Source: Pseudomonas taeanensis MS-3 (lineage in GTDB: Bacteria; Pseudomonadota; Gammaproteobacteria; Pseudomonadales; Pseudomonadaceae). From it: a DNA stretch of 64,000 nt. The notes under the pieces were generated by a model. It saw only the letters and a list, made by a program, of their open reading frames with translations, was not told where the DNA came from and searched no databases. The translations under genes were made by a program, and so were the position numbers. Below are positions 1 to 10,805 of the stretch, in pieces. The stretch spans positions 330,865 to 394,864 of the forward strand of contig NZ_AWSQ01000004.1 in the NCBI RefSeq assembly GCF_000498575.2, read 5' to 3'. Every line of letters begins with the position of its first letter. Position 1 is the first letter of the stretch.

Positions 1-88
1 GGGCCATTTCTCGCGGCAACGTGGCTCGCAATGAAACGGCAACAGACCCTAGCGACACGCACTCGACGCGCGGTGCGAACAGCGACGG

Positions 89-751
89 TTACGCCTGAAT
101 GCCCAGGTAACCCTCAAACCAGTCGCCGGCCTCCCGAGCCACGGTTTCCAGGGCGCCGGTCTCCTCGAACAGATGGCTGGCCCCGGGTATCACGACCAGC
201 CGCTGGGTACAGCGCAGTTGCTCGCTGCTCTGGCGATTGAGTTGCAACACCAGGGAATCTTCGCCGCCGACAATCAGCAGCGTTGGCGCCAGAACCTCGG
301 CCAGCGCGGCACCGGCGAGGTCACTGCGGCCGCCGCGACTGACCACCGCCTGCACCCGCTGCGTGCGCTGCGCCGCAACCAGTAACGCGGCAGCCGCTCC
401 GGTGCTGGCACCGAACAAACCGAGGTGCAAATGGCGCAGTTCGCTGTCGGCGGCGAGCCAGTCAATCACCCCGAGCAGGCGCCTGGTCAGCATGGGGATG
501 TCGAAGCGTAGCGCCCGGCTGACCTGATCCAGGCGCTGTTCCGACTCGGTCAGCAGGTCGAACAGCAAGGTGGCCAGTCCGCGCCCGTTAAAATACAGCG
601 CCACCTGCTGATTGCGTGGGCTGAGCCGGCTGCTGCCGCTGCCATGCACGAACACCACCAACCCCGTCGCGGCTTCGGGCAGCAGCAAGTCGGCAGCCAG
701 CTGCACATCGCTTAGGGTCAGGTTCAATAAGCGTCGAACGGGGGGTTGCAT
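89..751 (-). CDS. Alpha/beta hydrolase, dienelactone-hydrolase-like
   Basis: This 220-residue cytoplasmic protein has the alpha/beta-hydrolase layout. HGSGSS at about 36-41 is the oxyanion loop, GASTG places the nucleophile at Ser116, GGED places the acid at Asp165, and GASH places the base at His193. No signal peptide is visible. It follows the phosphoribosyltransferase gene on the same strand with a 20-bp gap, so the two are probably co-transcribed. These two families are often adjacent or fused in bacteria (family knowledge). The substrate cannot be read from the sequence. It could be an esterase, or a hydrolase acting with the transferase on a nucleotide-linked compound; the latter is speculation. 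Confidence 0.85.
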   Translation of the reverse strand: MQPPVRRLLNLTLSDVQLAADLLLPEAATGLVVFVHGSGSSRLSPRNQQVALYFNGRGLATLLFDLLTESEQRLDQVSRALRFDIPMLTRRLLGVIDWLAADSELRHLHLGLFGASTGAAAALLVAAQRTQRVQAVVSRGGRSDLAGAALAEVLAPTLLIVGGEDSLVLQLNRQSSEQLRCTQRLVVIPGASHLFEETGALETVAREAGDWFEGYLGIQA

Positions 752-771
752 GGCGTGGCCTCCTGCGGGAA

Positions 772-1455
772 TTACGTCGCTCGCTCACAGGGGCGCTGCC
801 AGGCACGCTGCAACAGATCGAGCACCTCGCGGTCCGAGGTCTGGTCGAAATCCAGGTACCAGCGACCGATCGCCATCAGCATCTCGGGCATCAACGGGCA
901 GACAAGTTCGTCGACCTGGCTGCGCAGCAGTTGCACGCTTTCAGGTGCCGCCACCGGCACGGCGACCACTATGCGTGCTGGCCCCTGCTGGCGTGCCGCG
1001 CGGATCGCCGCCTGCATGGTGGCGCCGGTGGCGACGCCATCGTCGACCAGGATCACCTGCTGGTCGCGCAGCTTCGGCACCGGCCGTTCGCCGCGATAGG
1101 CCCGGTCACGGCGCTGCAGCTCCTCGGCTTCCCGCGCGGCCACCGCGTCGATGCTGGCCTGGTCGATGCGTGCGTAATGCAGCACGTCGTGGTTGATCAC
1201 TCGCACCCCGCCACTGGCGATGGCGCCCATGGCCAGCTCCGCATGCCCAGGCACGCCGAGTTTGCGTACCAGCATCAGGTCCAGGCGCACGTCCAAGGCG
1301 CTGGCGACCTCATAAGCCACAGGAACCCCGCCGCGTGGCAGGGCCAGTACGATCACATCGGGACGTTGCCGATAGGCCAGCAACAGTTGCGCCAAGCTTT
1401 CACCCGCGGCCACCCGGTCGCGAATGGGAATGTGCAGGGAAGCGTCTGGGGTCAT
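772..1455 (-). CDS. Phosphoribosyltransferase-family protein
   Basis: This 227-residue protein has the PRPP-binding loop VDDGVATG at 137-144, the signature of type I phosphoribosyltransferases. An N-terminal ALPRGGVPV segment at about 38-46 is typical of the stand-alone 'predicted phosphoribosyltransferase' group. A GGAG lies just upstream of the ATG and supports this start. The gene lies downstream of opmB in the same direction, separated by 157 bp that contain a short GC hairpin (1469-1486), so read-through from the efflux operon is possible but unproven. It is paired with the alpha/beta hydrolase downstream. The base substrate is not identifiable. Confidence 0.88.
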   Translation of the reverse strand: MTPDASLHIPIRDRVAAGESLAQLLLAYRQRPDVIVLALPRGGVPVAYEVASALDVRLDLMLVRKLGVPGHAELAMGAIASGGVRVINHDVLHYARIDQASIDAVAAREAEELQRRDRAYRGERPVPKLRDQQVILVDDGVATGATMQAAIRAARQQGPARIVVAVPVAAPESVQLLRSQVDELVCPLMPEMLMAIGRWYLDFDQTSDREVLDLLQRAWQRPCERAT

Positions 1456-1468
1456 AGCTCCACCCTCG

Positions 1469-1486
1469 CTCGCGCGCTGGCGCGAG
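1469..1486. terminator. GC-rich hairpin between opmB and the phosphoribosyltransferase gene
   Basis: CTCGCGC at 1469-1475 and GCGCGAG at 1480-1486 form a perfect 7-bp stem with a GCTG loop. There is no U-run on either side, so it is a weak terminator candidate or a leader structure of the downstream gene. Confidence 0.3.
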
Positions 1487-1612
1487 AGGCGCCAGCATGT
1501 ACGCGGCCTATCAGGGTTAATAGTCCGGCGCCCCTCCCCCTACATCAACCGCTGGTTTATATCGCTTTCCTCTATCGAGCCGGCCAACTCGAATATTGCA
1601 GCGTCGTCCTAC

Positions 1613-3064
1613 CTACTCCTGCTGCTGCGCCTGCCAACCGCCGCCCAGGGCGGCGATCAGCTGTACGCTGGCGCTCAGGCGGTTGCCTTGCAGGGTCAGA
1701 CGGGTGCGCTCGTTGCTCAGGGCACTGGTTTGCACGCTGACCACGTCGCTGAAGCCCACGGTGCCAGCCTTGTACTGGTTGAGGATCAGCCGCAACGATT
1801 CGCGCGCAGCCTCCAGCGCCTGCTGCTGCACCACGGCCTCACGCTCGAACACCGCCAACTGCACCAGGAAGTCTTCCACTTCACGGAAGCTCTCCAGCAC
1901 GGTTTGCCGGTAATCGGCCACGGTCTGGTCGTAGCGCGCCTCGCTTTGCTCGACCTGGGAGCGGATCAGGCCGCCGTCGAACAGGTTGACGGCGAACGCC
2001 GGGCCGATCGACCAGAAGCGGTTGGGCATGCTGATCCAGTCGCTCAGGCTGCCGCTGCGGTAGCCCCCGCTGGCGGACAACGTCAGGTCGGGGTAGTAGG
2101 CGGCCTTGGCCACGCCGATGGCGGCGTTGGCCGAGATCACCCGGCGTTCGGCGGCGGCGATGTCCGGGCGGCGTTCGAGCAGCACCGAAGGCAGGCTCAG
2201 CGGCACCGCCGGCAGTCCGGGGATATGCTCGCGGCTGGCCAGCTCGAACTCGGCCGGCGCCACGCCGACCAGCACCGCCAGGGCGTGTTCGAGCTGGGCG
2301 CGCTGAAACTCAAGGTCGATCGCCTCGGCCTCGGTGCTCTTCAGCTGGGTCAGCGCCTGGGTCACGTCGGACTTCGGCACTATGCCCGCCCGGTACTGAT
2401 TGTCGGCGATCATGAACGCGCGCTGATAGGCCGCCACCGTGGCATCCAGCAGGCGCTTCTGCTCATCCAGCACGCGCAGTTGCAGGTAGCTTTGCACCAG
2501 CTCCGACTGCTGGCTCAGGCGCACGGCCGCCAGATCGGCGGCGCTGGCCTGCATGCTGGCGTTGTCCGCCTGCAGCTGCCGGCGCAGCTTGCCCCAGATG
2601 TCCAGCTCCCAGCTGACGCCGAGGTTGGCGTCATAGGTTTTCGAGACCTGCGAGGCGTTGGAACCGCTGACGCTGATGCCGCCGCCGGTACTGATGGTGC
2701 TGTCGCCACCGCCCTGCCCGGCACGGGTCACGCCGCTGTTGAAACCGACACTGGGAAAGAACGCCGCCCGCGCACCGCGCGCCAGGGCGACGGCCTGGCG
2801 GTATTGGGCTTCGGCGCTGGCCAGGCTCTGGTTGTTTGCATTCAGACGTTCGACCAGCTGGTTCAGCTCGCTGTCGCCATACAGCCGCCACCAGTCACCG
2901 CGCAGCGCCTCATCGGCCGGAGCGGCGGCTTTCCAGCCGGCGGCCTGCTTGAAGTGCAGGGCGCTGGCCGAGTCCGGGCGCCGGTAGTCAGGACCAATGG
3001 CACAGGCACTGAGGGCCAAGGCGGCCAGGCTCAGGCACAGCGAACGCAGGATTACAGGCTTCAT
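1613..3064 (-). CDS. opmB: RND efflux outer-membrane lipoprotein (OprM/NodT family)
   Basis: This 483-residue protein is an outer-membrane factor of a tripartite RND pump. The N-terminal hydrophobic stretch ends in the lipobox LSAC, predicting lipidation at Cys21. The following CAIGPDYRRP is typical of OprM/NodT-type factors. The two TolC-type repeats show as matching segments such as SELVQSYLQLRVLDEQ and the later FREVEDFLVQLAVFE. It is the last gene of muxABC-opmB and its ATG overlaps the muxC stop (ATGA, 3061-3064), so translational coupling is likely. The symbol follows the Pseudomonas aeruginosa operon of the same order; orthology is inferred from order and length. Confidence 0.93.
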   Translation of the reverse strand: MKPVILRSLCLSLAALALSACAIGPDYRRPDSASALHFKQAAGWKAAAPADEALRGDWWRLYGDSELNQLVERLNANNQSLASAEAQYRQAVALARGARAAFFPSVGFNSGVTRAGQGGGDSTISTGGGISVSGSNASQVSKTYDANLGVSWELDIWGKLRRQLQADNASMQASAADLAAVRLSQQSELVQSYLQLRVLDEQKRLLDATVAAYQRAFMIADNQYRAGIVPKSDVTQALTQLKSTEAEAIDLEFQRAQLEHALAVLVGVAPAEFELASREHIPGLPAVPLSLPSVLLERRPDIAAAERRVISANAAIGVAKAAYYPDLTLSASGGYRSGSLSDWISMPNRFWSIGPAFAVNLFDGGLIRSQVEQSEARYDQTVADYRQTVLESFREVEDFLVQLAVFEREAVVQQQALEAARESLRLILNQYKAGTVGFSDVVSVQTSALSNERTRLTLQGNRLSASVQLIAALGGGWQAQQQE

Positions 3065-6000
3065 ACGGGGGTATCCAGGGCGGCATCGGTGCGCACGCCG
3101 CGCCAGCGGTTGACCCGGTGGCGCAGACGGTCGAGATAGAGGTAAACCACCGGAGTGGTGTAGAGGGTCAGCAACTGACTGAGGATAAGCCCACCGACGA
3201 TGGTCAGGCCCAGCGGCTGGCGCATCTCCGCGCCTTCGGCCATGCCCAGCAGCAACGGCAAGGCGCCGAGCATGGCGGCCAGGGTGGTCATGATGATCGG
3301 CCGGAAACGCAGCAGGCAGGCACGGCGGATCGACTCCTCGGGGCTGAGTCGGTCCTGGCGTTCCAGCTGCAGGGCCAGGTCGATCATCAGGATGGCGTTC
3401 TTCTTCACCACGCCGATCAGCAAAAACAGGCCGAGCAAAGAGATCAGGCTGAACTCGCCGCCAGTGAGGATGATCGCCAGCAAGGCGCCGACCCCGGCCG
3501 AGGGCAGCGTCGAGAGGATAGTCAGCGGGTGGATGTAGCTCTCGTAGAGGATGCCCAGCACGATGTAGACCACCAGCAAGGCGCCGAGGATCATCAGCGG
3601 CTGGCCCTTGGCGGCGCTGGCGAAGGCGCCGCCGGTACCGCCCAGGCTGCCCTGCACCTCGGTCGGCAGGTTGACCTCGGCCACCGCCCGGGCGATGGCG
3701 GCATTGGCCTGCTCCTGCGTCACCTCCGGGGCCAGGGAGTAGCCGATGCTGTCCGCGGCGAACTGCCCCTGATGGTTGACCCTGTCCTCCTCCAGGCTGC
3801 GCTCCCAGTGGGCAAAACTGGCCAGCGGCACGCGCTGGCCCTCGGCGCCGATCACCTGGATCTGCTCGAGCGCCTCCGGGTATTCGGCGTACTTGGGGTT
3901 GATTTCCATCACCACGCTGTACTGGTTGAGACTGTCGTAGATGGTGGAAATCTGCCGCTGGCTGAAGGCGTTGTTCAGCACCGCGGTGACCATGCTCATG
4001 TCCACGCCCAGGCGCCGTGCGGCGTCGCGGTCGACGACCAGGCGAATCTGCTGCGCGCCCTCGCCTTCGTTGGCGTCTATGTCGGTCAGCTCGGGTAAGG
4101 CCGCCAGGGCGTCGCGCACCTTCGGCAGCCAGGCGTTGAGGTCATCCAGCTCGCTGGCCAGCAGCACATACTCGTTTTCCGAGCTGCGCCCCTGGCGACC
4201 GCCGAATTGCAGGTCCTGGTCCGGCATCAGGAACAGGCGCCCACCCGCTACCTTCGGCACGCTGTCGCGCAGCCGGTCGATCACCTGCTGGGCGGACAGA
4301 TCGCGTTCGGCCATGGCTTTCAGGCGAATCACCAGGAAGGCGTTGTTGATCCCGCCGGAGCCACCGATAAAGCCGGCCACGCTCTGCACTGCCGGGTCGG
4401 CGAGCAAGGCACGGCGGTAGATTTCCATCTTCGGCTGCATGACCTGGAAGGACAGGCCATCGTCACCACGGACGAAGCCGATCAGTTGGCCGGTGTCCTG
4501 CTGCGGCATGAAGGTCTTCGGCACTTCGACGAACAGAAATACATTGAAGGCCACGGTCGCCAGCAAGCTAACCAGGGTCAGGCGGTGATGGCGCAAGGCC
4601 CAATCCAGACTGCGCGCATAGGCCGCCAGCACGCGCGTCTGCAGCCGTGCGCCGAAGCGCTGCAAGCCGGCCTGCTCGCCTTCTGCCCGCTCGGGTTTGA
4701 GCCAGCGGGCACAGAGCATCGGCGTCAGGGTCAGCGACACCAGCATGGAGATCAGGATGGCCACCGCCAGGGTGATGGAAAACTCGCGGAACAGGTTGCT
4801 GACGATGCCGCCCATGAACAGGATCGAGAGAAACACCACGACCAGCGACAGGTTCATCGACAACAGGGTGAAGCCGACCTCCCGCGAGCCCTTGAACGCC
4901 GCCGCCATGGGCGTTTCACCGGCCTCGATATGCCGCGAGATGTTCTCCAGCACCACGATGGCGTCGTCCACCACCAGGCCGGTGGCGATGATCAGCGCCA
5001 TCAGAGACAGGTTGTTCAGCGAGAAATCCAGCAGGTACATGACCGCGAAGGTGCCTACCAGCGACACCGGCACCGCCAGCGCCGGGATCAGCGCGGCGCG
5101 CCAGCGGCCAAGGAAGGCGAACACCACCAGAATCACCAGGGCTACGGCGATCAACAGCGTGCGTTCGGCTTCATGCAGGGTGGCGCGGATCACCGGCGAG
5201 CGGTCCATCGCCACTTCCAGGGTGACGTTGGCCGGCATCACCGCCTGCAAGGCCGGCAGTTGGGCGCGAATGTCGGCGATGGTTTCGATGATGTTGGCGC
5301 CAGCCTGGCGATTGATCACCAGCAGTACCGCCGGATTGTCGTTGTAGAAGCCGCTGTTGTAGCGGTCCTGCACGCCGTCGCTGACCTCGGCGACATCACC
5401 CAGGCGTACCGCCGCATCGTTCTGGTAGCGGATGATCAGCGGGCGGTAGTCCGCGGCCTTCGCCAACTGGTCGTTGGCCTGTATCTGCCAGTGCCGCGTG
5501 CCGTCTTCCACCGATCCCTTGGGCCGGTCGACGTTGGCCTGACTGATCGCCTCACGCACCTCGTCCAGGGCTATGCCGTAGTGATCAAGCAGGCGCGGCT
5601 CCAGGGCCACGCGTACCGCCGGCAGCGAGCTGCCGCCGATCTGCACCTCACCGACGCCCTGCACCTGGGCCAGCTTCTGCGCCAGTACGCTGGACGCCAG
5701 GTCGTACAGTTCGCCCTTCTGCAGCACCGGCGAGGTCATCGACAGCACCATGATCGGCGCCTGCGAGGGATTGACCTTGCGGTAGCTGGGCATGTTGCGC
5801 ATACCGCTGGGCAGAAGGTTGCGCGCGGCATTGATCGCCGCCTGCACCTCGCGTGCGGCGGCATCGACATCGCGGTCGATATCGAACAGCAGGATGATCC
5901 GCGTGCTGCCCTGGCTGCTGCGGCTGGTCATCTCGCTGATGCCGGCGATGGTGCCGAGCGAGCGCTCCAGCGGCGTGGCCACGCTGGAGGCCATGATCTG

Positions 6001-6168
6001 CGGGCTGGCCCCCGGCAGGCTGGCATCGACGACAATGGCCGGGAAGTCCATTTTCGGCAGCGGCGCCACCGGCAACAGGCCGAAGGTCAGGCCGCCGAGC
6101 AGGAGAATCGCCAGGCTCAGCAGCAGGGTCGCCACCGGACGACGGATAAAGGGGGCCGAGAGGTTCAT
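3061..6168 (-). CDS. muxC: RND multidrug efflux permease, MdtC/MuxC type
   Basis: This 1035-residue inner-membrane pump is the usual length for the HAE-1 RND family. It has the first transmembrane helix near the N-terminus, a cluster of helices around residues 335-540 and another near 860-1015, with two large periplasmic loops between. [17 protein letters not shown] in the TM4 region carries the paired acidic residues of the proton relay. It is the second of two adjacent RND permeases, the arrangement of MdtBC/MuxBC pumps that work as a heterotrimer (family knowledge). Both ends overlap neighbours by 4 bp, so the operon is tightly packed. Substrates cannot be inferred. Confidence 0.95.
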   Translation of the reverse strand: MNLSAPFIRRPVATLLLSLAILLLGGLTFGLLPVAPLPKMDFPAIVVDASLPGASPQIMASSVATPLERSLGTIAGISEMTSRSSQGSTRIILLFDIDRDVDAAAREVQAAINAARNLLPSGMRNMPSYRKVNPSQAPIMVLSMTSPVLQKGELYDLASSVLAQKLAQVQGVGEVQIGGSSLPAVRVALEPRLLDHYGIALDEVREAISQANVDRPKGSVEDGTRHWQIQANDQLAKAADYRPLIIRYQNDAAVRLGDVAEVSDGVQDRYNSGFYNDNPAVLLVINRQAGANIIETIADIRAQLPALQAVMPANVTLEVAMDRSPVIRATLHEAERTLLIAVALVILVVFAFLGRWRAALIPALAVPVSLVGTFAVMYLLDFSLNNLSLMALIIATGLVVDDAIVVLENISRHIEAGETPMAAAFKGSREVGFTLLSMNLSLVVVFLSILFMGGIVSNLFREFSITLAVAILISMLVSLTLTPMLCARWLKPERAEGEQAGLQRFGARLQTRVLAAYARSLDWALRHHRLTLVSLLATVAFNVFLFVEVPKTFMPQQDTGQLIGFVRGDDGLSFQVMQPKMEIYRRALLADPAVQSVAGFIGGSGGINNAFLVIRLKAMAERDLSAQQVIDRLRDSVPKVAGGRLFLMPDQDLQFGGRQGRSSENEYVLLASELDDLNAWLPKVRDALAALPELTDIDANEGEGAQQIRLVVDRDAARRLGVDMSMVTAVLNNAFSQRQISTIYDSLNQYSVVMEINPKYAEYPEALEQIQVIGAEGQRVPLASFAHWERSLEEDRVNHQGQFAADSIGYSLAPEVTQEQANAAIARAVAEVNLPTEVQGSLGGTGGAFASAAKGQPLMILGALLVVYIVLGILYESYIHPLTILSTLPSAGVGALLAIILTGGEFSLISLLGLFLLIGVVKKNAILMIDLALQLERQDRLSPEESIRRACLLRFRPIIMTTLAAMLGALPLLLGMAEGAEMRQPLGLTIVGGLILSQLLTLYTTPVVYLYLDRLRHRVNRWRGVRTDAALDTPV

Positions 6169-9100
6169 GGCTGGATCACGACACCCGCCGTGCTACGCCC
6201 ACCGAAGCGCCGCGAAAGGCGGTCGAACCACAGGTAGATCACCGGCGTGGTGAACAGCGTCAACACCTGGCTGAGCAGCAGGCCGCCGACCATGACGATG
6301 CCCAGGGGCTGGCGCAGTTCGGCCCCTGAGCCGCTGGCCAGCATCAATGGAATGGCGCCGAACAGCGCCGCCAGGGTGGTCATCAGAATCGGCCGGAAAC
6401 GCAGCAAGGCCGCCTGGTAGATCGCCGCCTCGGGGGCCAGGCCCTGCTGGCGTTCGGCCTCCAGGGCGAAGTCGATCATCATGATCGCGTTCTTCTTGAC
6501 GATGCCGATCAGCAGGATGATGCCGATGATGGCGATCAGGCCCAGGTCGTTACCGCTCAACAGCAAGGCCAGCAAGGCGCCGACCCCGGCCGAGGGCAGC
6601 GTGGAGAGAATGGTGATCGGGTGGATATAGCTCTCGTAGAGCACGCCGAGGACGATGTACATGGTTACCACCGCCGCCAGGATCAGTAACAGGGTGCTCG
6701 ACAGCGAGCTGCGAAAGGCCTCGGCGGCGCCCTGGAAGCGGCTCTGGATGCCGGCCGGCAAGCCGATGGCCTGCTCGACCTGCTCGATCACCGCCACCGC
6801 CTCGCCCAGCGAGGTATTCTCGCCCAGGTTGAACGACACGGTAACGGCCGGAAACTGGCCGATATGGTTGACCAGCAGTGCAGCCGAGCGCTGCTCGATC
6901 TTCGCCAGGGCGGACAAGCGCACCTGTTCGCCACTGGCGCTGCGCACATGGATCTGCTCCAGCGCCGCCGGGCCGAGGCTGCCGGCGCCCTGGCTCTCCA
7001 GCACCACCCGATACTGGCTGGCCTGGGTGAAGATGGTCGAGATCTGCCGCTGGCCGAAGGCGTCATACAGCGCGTCATCGATGGCACTGACACTCACACC
7101 CAGCCGCGCGGCGGCGTCGCGGTCGATCTGCAGATACACCTGCAGGCCACGGTTCTGCAGGTCACTGGCCACGTCGCTTAGCGCCGCCTGCTGACTCAGG
7201 GCCTCGACCAGCTTGGGCGTCCAGCTCTCCAGCAGGGCCATATCCGGCGACTCCAGGCTGAACTGGAACTGGGTGCGGCTGACCCGGTCCTCGATGCTCA
7301 GGTCCTGCACCGGTTGCAGGTACAACTGGATGCCCGGTACCTGGGCCAGCTCGGGCCGCAGGCGTTCGATCACCTGACTAGCGGTGACCTCGCGCTCACT
7401 ATGGGGTTTGAGATTGATCAGCAAGCGGCCGCTGTTCAGCGTCGGGTTATCGCCGTCCACGCCGATATAGGACGACAGGCTGGCCACCGCCGGGTCCGTC
7501 AGTATCACCTCGGCCAGGCGTTGCTGGCGCTCGCTCATGGCGCCGAAGGAAATGCTCTGCGGTGCCTCGGAAATGCCCTGGATCGCCCCGGTGTCCTGCA
7601 CCGGGAAAAAGCCCTTGGGCACGGCCAGATACAACAGCACGGTCAAGCCCAAGGTGCCCAGGGCGACCAGCAGGGTCAGGGTCTGGCGCTTGAGTACCCA
7701 CTGCAGGCCCACTCCGTAGCGCTCGATCAGGCCGTCGATAAAAGCGCCGCTGGCGCGGTAGAAACGACCCTGCTCATCTTCCTTTTCCTGCTTGAGCAGA
7801 CGTGCACACATCATCGGCGTCAGGGTCAGCGATACCAGCAGGGAAATCAGGATCGCCACCGCCAGGGTGATGGCGAATTCGCGGAACAGGCGCCCGACCA
7901 CGTCGGCCATGAACAACAGCGGAATCAGCACCGCGATCAGCGACAGGGTCAGCGAGATCAGGGTGAAACCGATCTGCTTGGCGCCCTTGAGCGCGGCATT
8001 CAGCGGCGTCTCGCCCGCCTCCAGATGACGGCTGATGTTTTCCAGCATGACGATGGCGTCGTCCACCACGAAACCGGTGGCGATGGTCAGCGCCATCAGT
8101 GTCAGGTTGTTGATCGAGAAACCGGCCAGGTACATCACCGCGAAGGTGCCGATCAGCGACAGCGGCACGACTATCGAGGGGATCAGGGTGGCGGACAGTT
8201 TGCGCAGAAACAGGAAGGTCACCAGCACCACCAGGGCGATGGCCAACAGCAACTCGAACTGTACGTCGCTGATGGCCGCGCGGATGGTCTGGGTGCGGTC
8301 GGTGAGCACCTTGACCTCGATGCTGGCGGGCAAACCGGCGGTGATGCTCGGCAATAGCCTGTGGATGCGGTCGACCACCTCGATCACGTTGGCGCCCGGC
8401 TGGCGTTGAATACTCAGCAACACCGTCTCGTTGCGGTCGGCCCAGGCGGCCAGGCGCAGGTTCTCGGCGCCGTCGACCACGCTGGCGACATCCTGCAGGC
8501 GCAGGGCGGCGGCGTTTTCATACTTGAGGATCAGGCCGCGGTACTCGTCGGCGGACTTGAGCTGGTCATTGGCATCGAGCTGCGAGACCCGGGTCGGGCC
8601 GTCGAAGTTGCCCTTGGGCTGGTTGACGTTGGACGCAGTGATCAGGCTGCGCACATCACTCAGGTTGAGGCCGTGGCTGGCCAGGGCCTGTGGGTCGACG
8701 CGGATGCGCACCGCCGGGCGCTGCCCCCCGGCCAGGCTGACCAGGCCGACGCCACTGATCTGCGCGATCTTCTGCGCCATGCGCGTGTCGACCAGGTCAT
8801 GCACCTCGGTCAACGGCAGGGTTGCCGAGCTGATCGCCAGGCTCAGCACCGGGGTGTCCGCCGGGTTGACCTTGTTGTACACCGGCGGCGCCGGCAGGTC
8901 GTTGGGCAGCAGGTTGGTGGCACCATTGATCGCCGCCTGCACCTGTTGCTCGGCCACATCCAGATCGACCTCCAGGGCGAACCGCAGGGTGATCACCGAG
9001 GCGCCACCGGAACTGGCCGAGGACATTTGCTGCAGCCCCGGCATCTGCCCGAACTGACGCTCCAGCGGCGCGGTCACCGCGCTGGTCATCACATCGGGGC

Positions 9101-9263
9101 TGGCACCGGGATACAGGGTCAGCACGCGAATGGTCGGGTAATCCACCTGGGGCAAGGCCGACACCGGTAGCAACCGATAGGCGATCAGGCCGACCAGGAA
9201 AATCGCCAGCATCAGCAGCGTGGTGGCGACCGGCCGCAGGATGAACAGGCGCGAGGCGTTCAT
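6165..9263 (-). CDS. muxB: RND multidrug efflux permease, MdtB/MuxB type
   Basis: This 1032-residue HAE-1 RND permease is a paralogue of the next gene. It opens [19 protein letters not shown] and has [17 protein letters not shown] in the TM4 proton-relay region. The C-terminal half has the matching helix block [18 protein letters not shown]. Its start overlaps the muxA stop and its stop overlaps the muxC start by 4 bp each. In MdtABC/MuxABC systems the B and C permeases are both required and assemble with the adaptor A and an outer-membrane factor. The order A-B-C-outer membrane factor here matches P. aeruginosa muxABC-opmB. Confidence 0.95.
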   Translation of the reverse strand: MNASRLFILRPVATTLLMLAIFLVGLIAYRLLPVSALPQVDYPTIRVLTLYPGASPDVMTSAVTAPLERQFGQMPGLQQMSSASSGGASVITLRFALEVDLDVAEQQVQAAINGATNLLPNDLPAPPVYNKVNPADTPVLSLAISSATLPLTEVHDLVDTRMAQKIAQISGVGLVSLAGGQRPAVRIRVDPQALASHGLNLSDVRSLITASNVNQPKGNFDGPTRVSQLDANDQLKSADEYRGLILKYENAAALRLQDVASVVDGAENLRLAAWADRNETVLLSIQRQPGANVIEVVDRIHRLLPSITAGLPASIEVKVLTDRTQTIRAAISDVQFELLLAIALVVLVTFLFLRKLSATLIPSIVVPLSLIGTFAVMYLAGFSINNLTLMALTIATGFVVDDAIVMLENISRHLEAGETPLNAALKGAKQIGFTLISLTLSLIAVLIPLLFMADVVGRLFREFAITLAVAILISLLVSLTLTPMMCARLLKQEKEDEQGRFYRASGAFIDGLIERYGVGLQWVLKRQTLTLLVALGTLGLTVLLYLAVPKGFFPVQDTGAIQGISEAPQSISFGAMSERQQRLAEVILTDPAVASLSSYIGVDGDNPTLNSGRLLINLKPHSEREVTASQVIERLRPELAQVPGIQLYLQPVQDLSIEDRVSRTQFQFSLESPDMALLESWTPKLVEALSQQAALSDVASDLQNRGLQVYLQIDRDAAARLGVSVSAIDDALYDAFGQRQISTIFTQASQYRVVLESQGAGSLGPAALEQIHVRSASGEQVRLSALAKIEQRSAALLVNHIGQFPAVTVSFNLGENTSLGEAVAVIEQVEQAIGLPAGIQSRFQGAAEAFRSSLSSTLLLILAAVVTMYIVLGVLYESYIHPITILSTLPSAGVGALLALLLSGNDLGLIAIIGIILLIGIVKKNAIMMIDFALEAERQQGLAPEAAIYQAALLRFRPILMTTLAALFGAIPLMLASGSGAELRQPLGIVMVGGLLLSQVLTLFTTPVIYLWFDRLSRRFGGRSTAGVVIQP

Positions 9264-10468
9264 GCGTCTTTCTTCGCGCGTAGCGGCTTGCTGGCCTGCG
9301 CTTTGTCGCCTGGTTTGGCGATGACCTGCACCGCACTGCCCTGTTTCAGCTTGTCGGTCCCTTCCAGAACCAGGCGCTCGCCTACGGCCAGTCCGTCGTT
9401 GATCAACACACTGCCGGCATCGCTGGCGCCGACGCTGACCGGGCGGATCTGTACCTTGTCCTGCCCATCCAGGAGGAACACGAAGGTGCCTTTCGAGCCG
9501 TATTGCAGCGCTGCCGAGGGGATCAGGGTGGCCGCCTTGCGGGTTTCCACGCGCAGGCGCACGTTGACGAACTGGTTTGGGAACAGCAACTCGTCGGCAT
9601 TCTCGAAGCGCGCCTTGAGCTTGACGGTGCCGGTGGCGGTATCAATCTGGTTATCCAGGCTGTGCAGCGTGCCTTCGGCCAACAGCTGTTGTTCGCTACG
9701 ATCCCAGGCCTGCACGCGTAGCTGCTCGCCCTGGCGCACGCGGGCCAGCACCGGCGGTAGCTCATTTTCCGGTAGGGTGAAGTTGACTGTGATCGGTTTG
9801 ACCTGGGTGATGACCACGATGGGCGTGGTGTCGCCGCTGCTGATCAGGTTGCCGGCGTCCACCTGGCGCAAGCCGAGGCGGCCGTCGATCGGTGCGACTA
9901 TCCGAGTGAACTCCAGGTTCAGGCGCGCGTTGGCCACCGCAGCCTGGTTAGTCTTCAGCGTGCCACGGTACTGGTTGACCAGCGCCTGCTGGGTATCCAG
10001 GGTCTGTTTGGCGATGGAGTCCTCGTCGAACAGACCGCGATAGCGGGCCAGGTCTATCTCGGCGTTTTTCAATTGGGCCTGGTTCTCCTGCAGTGCGCCT
10101 TGCGCCTGCTGCAGGGCAATCTGATAGGCACGCGGGTCTATCTGCGCCAGTGAATCGCCGGCCTTGACCTGCTGCCCCTCCTCGAACAGCAGCTTGAGCA
10201 GTTCACCCTCGACCCGGCTGCGCACACTCACGGTATTCAGCGCGGTCACCGTGCCCAGCGCCTTCAGCTCGATATTGAAATCGCCCTGGCCGACTGTCGT
10301 GACCCTGACCGGCACCGGGCCGCCATCTCGGCCCCGGAAGCCAGCACGTCCACCTTCTTCGGCCGGTTTGACCGGCCACAGCAACCACAGCAGCAGCGCG
10401 CTGACGAGCAGGATCGGGATGATCAGCCAGGTACGGGAAAGGCGCGGAGTCGAGCGGGTATCGGGCAT
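9260..10468 (-). CDS. muxA: RND efflux periplasmic adaptor (membrane fusion protein)
   Basis: This 402-residue membrane-fusion protein has an N-terminal membrane anchor (about residues 13-32, [19 protein letters not shown]). Next come a lipoyl-like half motif ([20 protein letters not shown]), a long alpha-hairpin rich in Gln and Ala (about 110-190), and the second lipoyl half ([18 protein letters not shown]). It would bridge MuxBC and the outer-membrane factor. It is the first gene of the operon. The ribosome-binding site is weak, with only scattered purines before the ATG. The stop overlaps the muxB start. A 336-bp gap upstream holds a MITE-like repeat. Confidence 0.93.
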   Translation of the reverse strand: MPDTRSTPRLSRTWLIIPILLVSALLLWLLWPVKPAEEGGRAGFRGRDGGPVPVRVTTVGQGDFNIELKALGTVTALNTVSVRSRVEGELLKLLFEEGQQVKAGDSLAQIDPRAYQIALQQAQGALQENQAQLKNAEIDLARYRGLFDEDSIAKQTLDTQQALVNQYRGTLKTNQAAVANARLNLEFTRIVAPIDGRLGLRQVDAGNLISSGDTTPIVVITQVKPITVNFTLPENELPPVLARVRQGEQLRVQAWDRSEQQLLAEGTLHSLDNQIDTATGTVKLKARFENADELLFPNQFVNVRLRVETRKAATLIPSAALQYGSKGTFVFLLDGQDKVQIRPVSVGASDAGSVLINDGLAVGERLVLEGTDKLKQGSAVQVIAKPGDKAQASKPLRAKKDA

Positions 10469-10628
10469 GGTCTGCAGTCACTGTTCTTGAGAGCCTGAAC
10501 GATAAGCAGTGTCAGCCCCGCTGCATAGAATCTTTACCGGCCATTTACCCTTAGCGGAGTAACCAAGTGGTTGAGCGGCAACAGAAAAGCACCCACATGC
10601 AGGCCGTTTCAGGATGTTCCGTTATGGC

Positions 10629-10788
10629 TAACAGACCGTTGAAGAATGTAGCGAGCGAAGGCTAAGCAAGGCGAGATCAGTCGAAAAAGCGCAGTGTACG
10701 AGTTGTACATGAGCATTTTGAGACGCCGCGTCCCGGGCTGATGTCAACGCCGCATCGCCGAGCGCAGTAGTTTTTGAACGGCCTGTTA
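10629..10788. repeat. 160-bp MITE-like element with terminal inverted repeats
   Basis: The left end TAACAGACCGTTGAAGAA and the reverse complement of the right end, TAACAGGCCGTTCAAAAA, match at 15 of 18 positions. Both ends finish in TA, as expected for a mariner/IS630-type insertion with TA duplication (inference). The interior is AT-richer than its surroundings and holds TGTAC-GAGTT-GTACA, a small palindrome. No ORF is present. The rest of the 10469-10805 gap has no gene; it should contain the muxA promoter, which I could not place with confidence. Confidence 0.6.
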
Positions 10789-10805
10789 AAGGGCTTCGAC
10801 GCCGC

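Noticed and set aside
1424..9170. Very long plus-strand ORFs opposite opmB, muxC and muxB (for example 1424-3139 and 4207-6237)
   Set aside because: They are antisense shadows of RND genes in GC-rich DNA, with His/Gln/Arg-rich low-complexity products and no recognisable domain.
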